From: Paraburkholderia acidipaludis NBRC 101816
GTDB lineage: Bacteria > Pseudomonadota > Gammaproteobacteria > Burkholderiales > Burkholderiaceae
Assembly: GCF_000684975.1 (NCBI RefSeq)
Contig: NZ_BAXZ01000006.1
Coordinates: forward strand, 124,001-188,000
Direction of reading: 5' to 3'
DNA length: 64,000 nucleotides
The notes below the pieces were generated by a model. The model searched no databases. It saw only the letters and a program-made list of their open reading frames with translations, and was not told the origin of the DNA. Below, one piece after another: positions 52,860 through 59,945 of this stretch; position 1 is the first letter of the stretch, and each line of letters opens with the position of its first letter. A program made the translations under genes and the position numbers.

Positions 52860-53564
52860 ATGAGCGGTATGGATGCCAACGAATTCCGCCGCCTTATCGT
52901 CAACCTGGTCCGCAAGGGATCGGTCGCCGACGTTGACCTTACAACCAACCCGCCGACGTGCCGGGTATCCGTGGGCGACCCTGCCGACGCCGACAATCCG
53001 GGTCTCACCACGAACTGGATTCCGTTCGCCACGGTGCGCGCCGGTACAACCCGCGAATGGAGCCCGCTTACGAAGGGCGAAAGGGTTCTGCTTCTCTGCC
53101 CGATGGGCGACCCCGCCCAGGGCGTCGCCGTGGCCGGCCTGAATTCCGACGACACGCCCCCGCCGAGCAACAGCCCCGACAAGCATCTACGCCGCTACCC
53201 TGACGGCGCCGAGATCGAATACGACCACGCGGCGCACGCCCTCAAAGCGACGCTGCCGGCCGGCGCGACCGTGTTGATCGTCGCACCGGGCGCCGTGAAC
53301 GTGCAGACGAAAACTGCAAGTGTGCAGGCTGACGCCATCACGCTCGACGCCAAACAAACCACCGTCACGGGCGCGATGCTCGTCAAGGGTGCGTTCGCGT
53401 TCGAGAACGGCATGAGCGGCCAGGCCGGCAAAAGCGGCGGCCCGACAGCGGTAATTTCCGGCACCGTCGTCGTGAGCGACGACCTCATTGCCGGCGGCAA
53501 GAGCTCCGCGCACCACACGCACCGTGAGCAGGGTGACGGTCAGCTCGTGAGCGAACCGCAATGA
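52860..53564 (+). CDS. baseplate assembly/tail spike protein, P2 gpV family
   Basis: A 234-aa gpV. N-terminal OB-fold ('VADVDLTTNPPTCRVSVGDP', 'ATVRAGTTREWSPLTKGERV'), then a repetitive beta-helix and a C-terminal tip with 'SSAHHTHREQGDG', the H-x-H motif that binds iron in the P2 spike. It is the membrane-piercing needle. ATG 52860 is chosen because the protein begins there as in the family; the upstream open frame is noise. Confidence 0.92.
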   Translation: MSGMDANEFRRLIVNLVRKGSVADVDLTTNPPTCRVSVGDPADADNPGLTTNWIPFATVRAGTTREWSPLTKGERVLLLCPMGDPAQGVAVAGLNSDDTPPPSNSPDKHLRRYPDGAEIEYDHAAHALKATLPAGATVLIVAPGAVNVQTKTASVQADAITLDAKQTTVTGAMLVKGAFAFENGMSGQAGKSGGPTAVISGTVVVSDDLIAGGKSSAHHTHREQGDGQLVSEPQ

Positions 53565-53923
53565 AAGGCCTGAACGTCACCACCGGCCGCGCGATCAGCG
53601 GGCTCGATCACCTGTATCAGTCGATCGGACAAATCCTGTCGACACCGCTCGCCTCGCGCGTCAAGCGCCGCACGTTTGGCTCGGACATTCCCGACCTGAT
53701 CGACGCCCCGAACAATGGCGCCACGCGTACCCGCGTGTATGCCGCGATCGCGACCGCCCTCATGCGATGGGAACCGCGCCTGACGCTCTCGCGTGTCCAG
53801 CTCGGAACCGATATCGACGATGCAGGGCAGGGCGTGCAGGTCGTCGACATTGAAGGCACGACCACCGAGACCGGAGAGACGGTCAAGGCAAGCGTCCCAA
53901 TCGCAAACGGGGCCGCAGCATGA
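53561..53923 (+). CDS. baseplate wedge protein, P2 gpW (gp25-like)
   Basis: A 120-aa gp25/gpW-like protein: 'GRAISGLDHLYQSIGQILST' and 'RRTFGSDIPDLIDAPNNGAT'. It is a baseplate wedge component linking to the sheath. Overlaps V and J by 4 bases each. Confidence 0.93.
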   Translation: MKGLNVTTGRAISGLDHLYQSIGQILSTPLASRVKRRTFGSDIPDLIDAPNNGATRTRVYAAIATALMRWEPRLTLSRVQLGTDIDDAGQGVQVVDIEGTTTETGETVKASVPIANGAAA

Positions 53924-54840
53924 GCGCGACGCCGATCGACCTTTCGCAACTCCCGGTTCCCGATATCGTCGAGTTGATCGACTACGAGACGCTGCTCGCG
54001 CAACGTAAGGCGCGGCTCGTGTCGCTCTATCCGGCCGAAGAACAGACCGAAGTCGCGGCGACGCTTGAGCTCGAATCGGAGCCGATGGTGAAGCTCCTGC
54101 AGGAGAACGCGTACCGCGAGGTTGTGCTTCGTCAGCGTGTGAACGACGCAGCGCGCGCCGTGATGCTGGCCTATGCAGAAAACGGCGACCTCGAACAGCT
54201 CGCCGCGTTCTTCGATCTGGAGCGCCTGACGATCACGCCGGCCGACCCGGTGCACGGCACCGCGGCCGTGATGGAAAGCGACAGCGATCTGCGCTATCGC
54301 ACGCAGCTCGCGCCGTCGAGTCTGTCTGTCGCCGGCCCTGAGAGCGCATACATCAAGCACGCACGCGACGCAGACGGCCGCGTGCTCGATGCAACGGCCG
54401 CGAGCCCGTCGCCGTGTCAGGTGCTCGTTACCGTGCTTTCGCGCATCGGCGACGGCTCCGTGCAGGACGGCGACGGCATTCTCGATGCCGTGCGCGACGC
54501 GCTTTCGAAAGACGACGTGCGCCCGCTCACCGACGAAGTGCTCGTGCAGGGCGCGCAAATCAATGGCTACGCCATCGACGCGACACTCATTTTCTTCGCC
54601 GGCCCCGATCGTTCTGTCGTACTCGCACAGGCAAACAAGGCGGTCAAAAAGTACACCGACGACATGCATCGCCTCGGCATGGAGATTACCCGCGACGGGA
54701 TTTTTGCCGCCGCGCGCCAGCCCGGCGTGCAGAAGGTCATTCTGCGTGCGCCTGCCGCGGATATGCCGTCGACGAAACAACAGGCGCCGTTCTGCACAGG
54801 TATCAACCTGCTCGACGGCGGGGTGTACAGCAATGAGTAA
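53920..54840 (+). CDS. baseplate protein, P2 gpJ family
   Basis: A 306-aa baseplate J protein: 'LSQLPVPDIVELIDYETLLA', 'ENAYREVVLRQRVNDAARAV', and 'SPSPCQVLVTVLSRIGDGSV'. It forms the outer wedge of the baseplate. Stop overlaps the start of gene I. Confidence 0.94.
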   Translation: MSATPIDLSQLPVPDIVELIDYETLLAQRKARLVSLYPAEEQTEVAATLELESEPMVKLLQENAYREVVLRQRVNDAARAVMLAYAENGDLEQLAAFFDLERLTITPADPVHGTAAVMESDSDLRYRTQLAPSSLSVAGPESAYIKHARDADGRVLDATAASPSPCQVLVTVLSRIGDGSVQDGDGILDAVRDALSKDDVRPLTDEVLVQGAQINGYAIDATLIFFAGPDRSVVLAQANKAVKKYTDDMHRLGMEITRDGIFAAARQPGVQKVILRAPAADMPSTKQQAPFCTGINLLDGGVYSNE

Positions 54841-55387
54841 TCGTCCGAACTCGTTGCTTCCGCCAAACGCGAGCAAGCACGAGCGCAATCTCGCGGCGAC
54901 AAACGCGGCAATCAGCGATATCGACGTACCGCTGCGCTCGCTCATGAACCCGGCAACCATCCGGCTCGATCTGCTGCCGTGGCTTGCGTGGCACCTCGGC
55001 GTCGATACGTGGAAAGACTACTGGCCCGAAAGCGTGAAGCGCGATCGCGTCAGGAAGGCCATTCCGATCGCACGCAGGAAGGGCACCGCGGCGGCCGTAC
55101 GCGAAGTCGTCGCCACATTTGGCGCCAACCTCGTGCTGCGCGAGTGGTTCGAGATGACGCCTCGCGGCACGCCCGGCACGTTCGACATTGTGATGACTGT
55201 CACCGCGCGCAACGGTGAGCCCGCAACGGCCGAATACGTCGCCGACATCATCGCGGAAATCGAACGCACGAAGCCCGTCCGCGCGCATTACACGTTCACG
55301 CAGGGCTATTCGATGCAGGGGCGCTTTGGCGTCGCGGCCGCCGCACGGGCCGCCCTGTATCGCCGCCTCACCCTCTCGGATATCTGA
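54833..55387 (+). CDS. tail protein I, P2 gpI family
   Basis: A 184-aa protein beginning 'MSNRPNSLLPPNASKHERNL'. The core 'LLPWLAWHLGVDTWKDYWPE' with 'GTAAAVREVV' is the P2 gpI signature. It connects the baseplate with the tail fibre gpH. ATG 54833 overlaps the end of gene J by 8 bases. Confidence 0.93.
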   Translation: MSNRPNSLLPPNASKHERNLAATNAAISDIDVPLRSLMNPATIRLDLLPWLAWHLGVDTWKDYWPESVKRDRVRKAIPIARRKGTAAAVREVVATFGANLVLREWFEMTPRGTPGTFDIVMTVTARNGEPATAEYVADIIAEIERTKPVRAHYTFTQGYSMQGRFGVAAAARAALYRRLTLSDI

Positions 55388-55398
55388 CGAATCTGACC

Positions 55399-56850
55399 AT
55401 GGCCGGAACCCTCATCACGATTTCAGACGCCTTTCGCGCGGCGCTCGTCGCCTCGGGCAACACCGGAACGAACGCCCACAAGGTCACAAAGATCGGCCTG
55501 TGCAATGCCGCCTTTGACGCGTCGAACAGGAAGCTGACCGCGCTCCCGAACGAGCTCAAGCGTATCGACACGTTTGGCGGGCAGAACATCGATGCCGACA
55601 CGATTCACGTCACGCTGCAGGACAGCACCGCCGAGCAGTACACGCTTTGGGGCTTCGGGTTCTATCTCGAAGACGGCACGCTTGCGGCGTACTACAGCCA
55701 GCAGGCCGCAGACGGCCCGATCATGGAGAAGTCGCCGGCGGCGCAGCTGCTACTTTCCGTCGACGTTCAGTTTGCATCGATCGATGCCGCGGCGCTGTCC
55801 TTTCCGTCCGCTTCGTTCCTGAATCCGCCGGCGGGCGAGGACATGCAGGGCGTGATCGAGCTCGCCACGCAGGCCGAAGTCGACGCCGGCACCGATGACG
55901 CGCGCGCTGTCACGCCGAAGAAGGCGGCCGCGCGCTACGCGCCGAAGAATTCACCGAAGCTCGCCGGCCGCGTACTGATCGGCACGACCGCCGACGACGG
56001 TACAAATGCGCTGCAGGTCGCGGGCGGCGTGAAACAGGTCAGCTCGACTATCGACGGCGGCGCAGGCCTGAGCAGCCTGTACCTCTCGAATAACGGTAAA
56101 GCACGCTGGACGCTCGGCAAGCGCGATACCGCCGAAACGGGCAACAACGCCGGCGGTGAATTCTTCCTCAATGCCTGGAAAGACGACGGTACACAGGCGA
56201 GTGTCCTGACGGTTTCTCGCGCCTCGCAGGTCGCATCGTTCAACCAGCGCCCCGTGTTCAACGGAGCTACGCCGTGGGATACCGCCAATCTCAACCCCGC
56301 GAACTATGCGACGACCGCCGACCGCGACGCGACCAATGGCCAGGTCAGCGCCAAGGTGAACAGGAGCGGTGACACGATGACGTCCCGGCTTTCCATCGCG
56401 CCGACCGGAAGTCAGGGCGACTTCGGCATGCGGTCCGGTGATGGATGGTGGACGTATATCCGAGCTCGCAACGGGGGCGGCCTCGAAGTCATCAACAACG
56501 GCTACAGCGCCGTTACGGCGTGGTTCGACAACAGCGGCCGCCTGTATAGCAACGGCGGCTTCCAGGCGGGCGGGGCGCAGTTCAACAACGACGGCAACAT
56601 CTACATGCCGTTCCGCGGCCAGTGGATCAGCGACGTGATCGGCGACCTCTACGCGTGGCGCGACAACCTGAACGCCGGCAAGGCCGACCGCAATGCGAAT
56701 TGCCAATGGAATTCCGGAGCATGGGAAGGCGCTGCTTTCACCGGCGCAAACCAGCGTCAGGACTGCCCGTCGCCCTACGTCATGGTCGGGCAGTTTCTCG
56801 ACCCCGGCGGCTACTGGCACATGCGCGGCATTGTCCTGCGCAACAACTAA
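55399..56850 (+). CDS. tail fibre protein, P2 gpH-like
   Basis: A 483-aa fibre. Residues 1-150 are the baseplate-attachment domain ('ALVASGNTGTNAHKVTKIGL', 'YTLWGFGFYLEDGTLAAYYS'). A helical repeat ('TQAEVDAGTDDARAVTPKKA') follows, then a beta-rich shaft and a C-terminal receptor-binding tip beginning about residue 300 ('FDNSGRLYSNGGFQAGGAQF'). The tip decides host range and is expected to be the most variable part. Confidence 0.9.
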   Translation: MAGTLITISDAFRAALVASGNTGTNAHKVTKIGLCNAAFDASNRKLTALPNELKRIDTFGGQNIDADTIHVTLQDSTAEQYTLWGFGFYLEDGTLAAYYSQQAADGPIMEKSPAAQLLLSVDVQFASIDAAALSFPSASFLNPPAGEDMQGVIELATQAEVDAGTDDARAVTPKKAAARYAPKNSPKLAGRVLIGTTADDGTNALQVAGGVKQVSSTIDGGAGLSSLYLSNNGKARWTLGKRDTAETGNNAGGEFFLNAWKDDGTQASVLTVSRASQVASFNQRPVFNGATPWDTANLNPANYATTADRDATNGQVSAKVNRSGDTMTSRLSIAPTGSQGDFGMRSGDGWWTYIRARNGGGLEVINNGYSAVTAWFDNSGRLYSNGGFQAGGAQFNNDGNIYMPFRGQWISDVIGDLYAWRDNLNAGKADRNANCQWNSGAWEGAAFTGANQRQDCPSPYVMVGQFLDPGGYWHMRGIVLRNN

Positions 56851-56861
56851 AGGGGGCATCT

Positions 56862-57287
56862 ATGGGCATCAGTTGCAAGCGGTTTTCTCACGACCTGCTG
56901 GCTGCCACGCTGACGCACATGCTCGGCGTGCAATCCGGCGTTGACTTCTGCGTCGGGCATCCGGTCGATGCATCAGGCAAACAGACCGGCGAGCCGGCGA
57001 TCGCAGCCTGGTACAGCGCGACGGTCCCGCAACCCGACATGCTGGCTGTGACCCGGCACTTCCGCAATAACCGGACCGAGATCCGCGGCATCGTCATGCG
57101 GCGCGTGCGCGACAACATGCTCCGGCTGACCGATGCTCGGGTGATCGTCCCGCCGGATGCACCCGATCCAGTCAAGGCGCAGGCCGCGCAGTGGCAAGCG
57201 TACCGGCAGGCGCTACGGGACATTACGGAGCATCCGGGTTTCCCGATTGATGTTGAGTGGCCTTCGGCGCCCGGCCCGCTGATCTAG
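56862..57287 (+). CDS. tail fibre assembly chaperone-like protein
   Basis: A 141-aa protein directly after the fibre gene, the position of P2 gpG. The C-terminal half ('VKAQAAQWQAYRQALRDITE' with 'HPGFPIDVEWPSAP') is the usual end of phage tail-assembly chaperones (DUF4376/Caudo_TAP style). AAAGGGGG lies upstream. It probably folds or trimerises the fibre tip. Confidence 0.82.
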   Translation: MGISCKRFSHDLLAATLTHMLGVQSGVDFCVGHPVDASGKQTGEPAIAAWYSATVPQPDMLAVTRHFRNNRTEIRGIVMRRVRDNMLRLTDARVIVPPDAPDPVKAQAAQWQAYRQALRDITEHPGFPIDVEWPSAPGPLI

Positions 57288-57335
57288 GTCCGCTTGACAC
57301 ACCCATCCATCTATCTCTGAAACGGAGCCGCAAAC

Positions 57336-57668
57336 ATGGCACTCAGGAAGCAGATTCTCGTCGCATTGAACGGCGCACCGGCTACGGTCCACCGCGTCGA
57401 CAACGTCACGCTCAACAAGCTCACCAGCTCGACGTTTGCCGTCGTCTCGTGCTTCTACAGCGAGGACGCACTCAAGCAGGGTCTCAACCCGCTCGCACAG
57501 GTTTCGATCCAGCTCGACGGCATCCCGGCGAACGGGCAGAACGCCTTCGATTTCGCAGAGGCAGCGCTGGCCGCGCCGGCGCCGGATGACGTCACGGTCA
57601 ATCCGGTTGTCACGCAATTCGGCGCCGACCGCTACGCGTTCGCCGGCGCCGAAGTGCTCGACCTGTAA
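57336..57668 (+). CDS. hypothetical phage protein at the P2 Z/fun position
   Basis: A 110-aa protein starting 'MALRKQILVALNGAPATVHR', rich in beta-prone and small residues, without a recognised motif. GGAG stands about 9 bases before ATG. It sits between the fibre chaperone and the sheath gene; in P2 the exclusion gene fun(Z) lies there, but this protein is much smaller and phage-like in composition, so it is more likely a structural or accessory tail protein. Confidence 0.75.
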   Translation: MALRKQILVALNGAPATVHRVDNVTLNKLTSSTFAVVSCFYSEDALKQGLNPLAQVSIQLDGIPANGQNAFDFAEAALAAPAPDDVTVNPVVTQFGADRYAFAGAEVLDL

Positions 57669-57734
57669 TTCGACCCGCAGTTCGACCTGAAACCGGGTGA
57701 CATCCCGTTTCCTCTCACCTCAGGAGTACAAAGC

Positions 57735-58907
57735 ATGCCGCAGGACTATCACCACGGGGTACGCGTTACCGAAATCAACGAAGGCACGCGCCCGATCCGC
57801 TCGGTATCGACCGCGATCGTCGGCATCGTCTGCACGGCCGAGGACGCCGACGCGGCGACGTTCCCGCTCGATACGCCCGTGCTGATCACGAACGTCGTAT
57901 CGGCGCTCGGCAAGGCCGGCACGAAGGGCACGCTGTACAAGACGCTCGACGGCATCGGCAAGCAGACGAAGCCGATCACGGTTGTCGTGCGCGTCGCTGA
58001 AGGCAAGGACGATGCGGAGACCACGAGCAACGTGATCGGCACCGTGACCGCTGACGGCAAATACACCGGCATGAAGGCCCTGCTCGCGGCGCAGGCGAAG
58101 GTCGGCGTCAAGCCTCGCATCATCGGTGCGCCGAACCTCGATTCTCAGGCCGTCGCGACCGCGCTCGCCAGCACCGCGCAATCGCTGCGCGCCTTCGCCT
58201 ACGTGTACGCCTACGGCTGCAGGACGAAGGAAGAGGCGACGACGTACCGCAAGCAGTTCATCCAGCGCGAAGTGATGGTGATCTGGCCGAATTTCCTCGC
58301 ATGGGACGAAACGACCAACGCGACGGCCGAAGTGCCGGCGACGGCCTACGCCCTCGGCCTGCGCGCGAAGATCGACAACGATACGGGCTGGCACAAGACG
58401 ATTTCGAATGTCGGCGTGAATGGCGTCACAGGCATCAGCCAGGACGTTTTCTGGGATCTGCAGGACCCGGCCACTGATGCGGGCTATCTGAACGAAGCCG
58501 ACGTAACGACGCTCATCAACCGCGACGGCTATCGCTTCTGGGGCTCGCGCACCTGTTCCGACGATCCGCTGTTCATGTTCGAGAACTACACGCGCACCGC
58601 GCAGGTTATCGCCGACTCGATCGCCGACGCTCAAATGCCCGTCGTCGACGGGCCGCTCAATCCCTCGCTGCCGCGCGACATCATCGAAGGTATCAACCGG
58701 TGGTTCCGCGAGCAGACCAGCAACGGCTACCTGATCGGCGGCAGCTCGTGGTGGGATTCGGAACCGAACACGCAGGACGTGCTGAAGTCCGGTAAGGCCT
58801 ATATCGATTTCGACTATACGCCCGTGCCGCCGCTCGAAAACCTGATGCTGCGCCAGCGCATCACCGACCGCTACCTCGCCGACTTCGCCTCGCGCGTTAC
58901 CGCGTAA
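57735..58907 (+). CDS. tail sheath protein, P2 gpFI family
   Basis: A 390-aa contractile sheath protein: 'DYHHGVRVTEINEGTRPIRS', 'TGWHKTISNVGVNGVTGISQ', 'RDGYRFWGSRTCSDDPLFMF' and the C-terminal 'LRQRITDRYLADFA'. Together with the FII tube it builds the contractile tail. AGGAG about 11 bases upstream. Confidence 0.95.
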   Translation: MPQDYHHGVRVTEINEGTRPIRSVSTAIVGIVCTAEDADAATFPLDTPVLITNVVSALGKAGTKGTLYKTLDGIGKQTKPITVVVRVAEGKDDAETTSNVIGTVTADGKYTGMKALLAAQAKVGVKPRIIGAPNLDSQAVATALASTAQSLRAFAYVYAYGCRTKEEATTYRKQFIQREVMVIWPNFLAWDETTNATAEVPATAYALGLRAKIDNDTGWHKTISNVGVNGVTGISQDVFWDLQDPATDAGYLNEADVTTLINRDGYRFWGSRTCSDDPLFMFENYTRTAQVIADSIADAQMPVVDGPLNPSLPRDIIEGINRWFREQTSNGYLIGGSSWWDSEPNTQDVLKSGKAYIDFDYTPVPPLENLMLRQRITDRYLADFASRVTA

Positions 58908-58934
58908 CGATCGCACAACAAAGGAGAAAATTCG

Positions 58935-59444
58935 ATGGCTCTCCCGAGCAAACTGAAGGGGTTCAACCTCTTTCACAACGGCGAAAATTTCGCCGGCAAG
59001 GTCGCCGAAGTGGCGCTGCCGAAGCTGACCCGCAAGATGGAGGACTATCAGGGCGGCGGCATGAGCGGCCCGATCAAGATCGATTTCGGCCAGGAAGGTA
59101 TCCAGATGGAATGGACCGCCGCCGGCTTCCTCAAATCGGTCCTGCAGTCTTACGGCACGCTCAAGCACGACGGCGTGCTGCTGCGCTTCGCGGGCGGCTA
59201 TCAGGCCGAAGATTCGACCTCGATCGACGCAATTGAAGTCGTCGTGCGCGGCCGCCACATGGAAATCGACCCCGGCACCGCGAAGGCCAAGGAAGACACC
59301 GCATTCAAGGTGACGACCGTGGCTAGTTACTACAAGCTGACCGTGAACGGCGAAACGATCATTGAAATCGACTTCGTGAACATGATCGAGAACATCAACG
59401 GCACCGACCTGATGCAAGCGCTTCGCACGGCGATCGGTCTGTAA
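58935..59444 (+). CDS. major tail tube protein, P2 gpFII family
   Basis: A 169-aa tube protein beginning 'MALPSKLKGFNLFHNGENFA' with 'LPKLTRKMEDYQGGGMSGPI', clear gpFII features. AAAGGAGAA before the start. It polymerises into the inner tail tube. Confidence 0.95.
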   Translation: MALPSKLKGFNLFHNGENFAGKVAEVALPKLTRKMEDYQGGGMSGPIKIDFGQEGIQMEWTAAGFLKSVLQSYGTLKHDGVLLRFAGGYQAEDSTSIDAIEVVVRGRHMEIDPGTAKAKEDTAFKVTTVASYYKLTVNGETIIEIDFVNMIENINGTDLMQALRTAIGL

Positions 59445-59472
59445 CGGTCACAACCTCCCATAGCTGGATACC

Positions 59473-59814
59473 ATGAAAACCACGAACGAAAACGACGCAG
59501 TTTCCACGCTGTCCGCTGCTGAGCCGAACACGCTCACGCTCGACACGCCCATCGTGCGCGGCAAGCAGACCATCACTGAAATCACGCTGCGCAAGCCGCA
59601 ATCAGGCGAGCTGCGCGGCGTCTCGCTCTCCGACCTCGTGAGCCTCGACGTGTCGGCGCTCTCGAAGGTGCTGCCGCGTATCAGTTCGCCGACGCTCACC
59701 GAGCACGATGTCGCCCAGCTCGACCCCGCCGACCTCGTGCAGCTGGGAGGTATCTTCGCCGGTTTTTTGATGCCGAAGGCCGTGAAAGCGAGCATGGCCT
59801 CCCTGACCGCGTAG
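59473..59814 (+). CDS. tail assembly protein, P2 gpE family
   Basis: A 113-aa protein with 'DTPIVRGKQTITEITLRKPQ' and 'SGELRGVSLSDLVSLDVSAL', the gpE signature. Near its end the message has TTTTTTG (59763-59769), where about one ribosome in several is expected to slip back by one and continue into the E' frame, giving a 157-aa E+E' protein needed for tape-measure assembly, as in P2 and, by analogy, lambda gpG/gpGT. Confidence 0.93.
   Translation: MKTTNENDAVSTLSAAEPNTLTLDTPIVRGKQTITEITLRKPQSGELRGVSLSDLVSLDVSALSKVLPRISSPTLTEHDVAQLDPADLVQLGGIFAGFLMPKAVKASMASLTA
59763..59769 (+). promoter_or_regulatory. programmed -1 frameshift site TTTTTTG for E/E'
   Basis: Codons in the E frame read GGT TTT TTG ATG. 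Slipping one base back after TTG continues with GAT GCC GAA and stays open through the E' ATG (59823) to TAA at 59943-59945. The heptamer T-TTT-TTG is the same as that used by P2. Confidence 0.85.
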
Positions 59815-59822
59815 AGGACGCA

Positions 59823-59945
59823 ATGGCCGATATCGCGACGGTTTTCGGATGGGAACCGCCGCTGATGGACAGTTTCGGCCTGGCTGAACTGATGGACTGG
59901 CGCGAGCGTGCGCGCGTGCGAAGCGGAACCGGAAACGATGGATAA
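59823..59945 (+). CDS. E' tail assembly protein (frameshift extension), P2 GpE family
   Basis: A 40-codon frame 'MADIATVFGWEPPLMDSFGL' ... 'AELMDWRERARVRSGTGNDG', matching the short P2 E' type (W-P-P...L-x-E-L-x-x-W-R-E-x-A). It may be made on its own from ATG 59823, but mainly as the C-terminal part of the E+E' frameshift product. Its last bases overlap the start of gene T (ATGGATAA). Confidence 0.85.
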   Translation: MADIATVFGWEPPLMDSFGLAELMDWRERARVRSGTGNDG

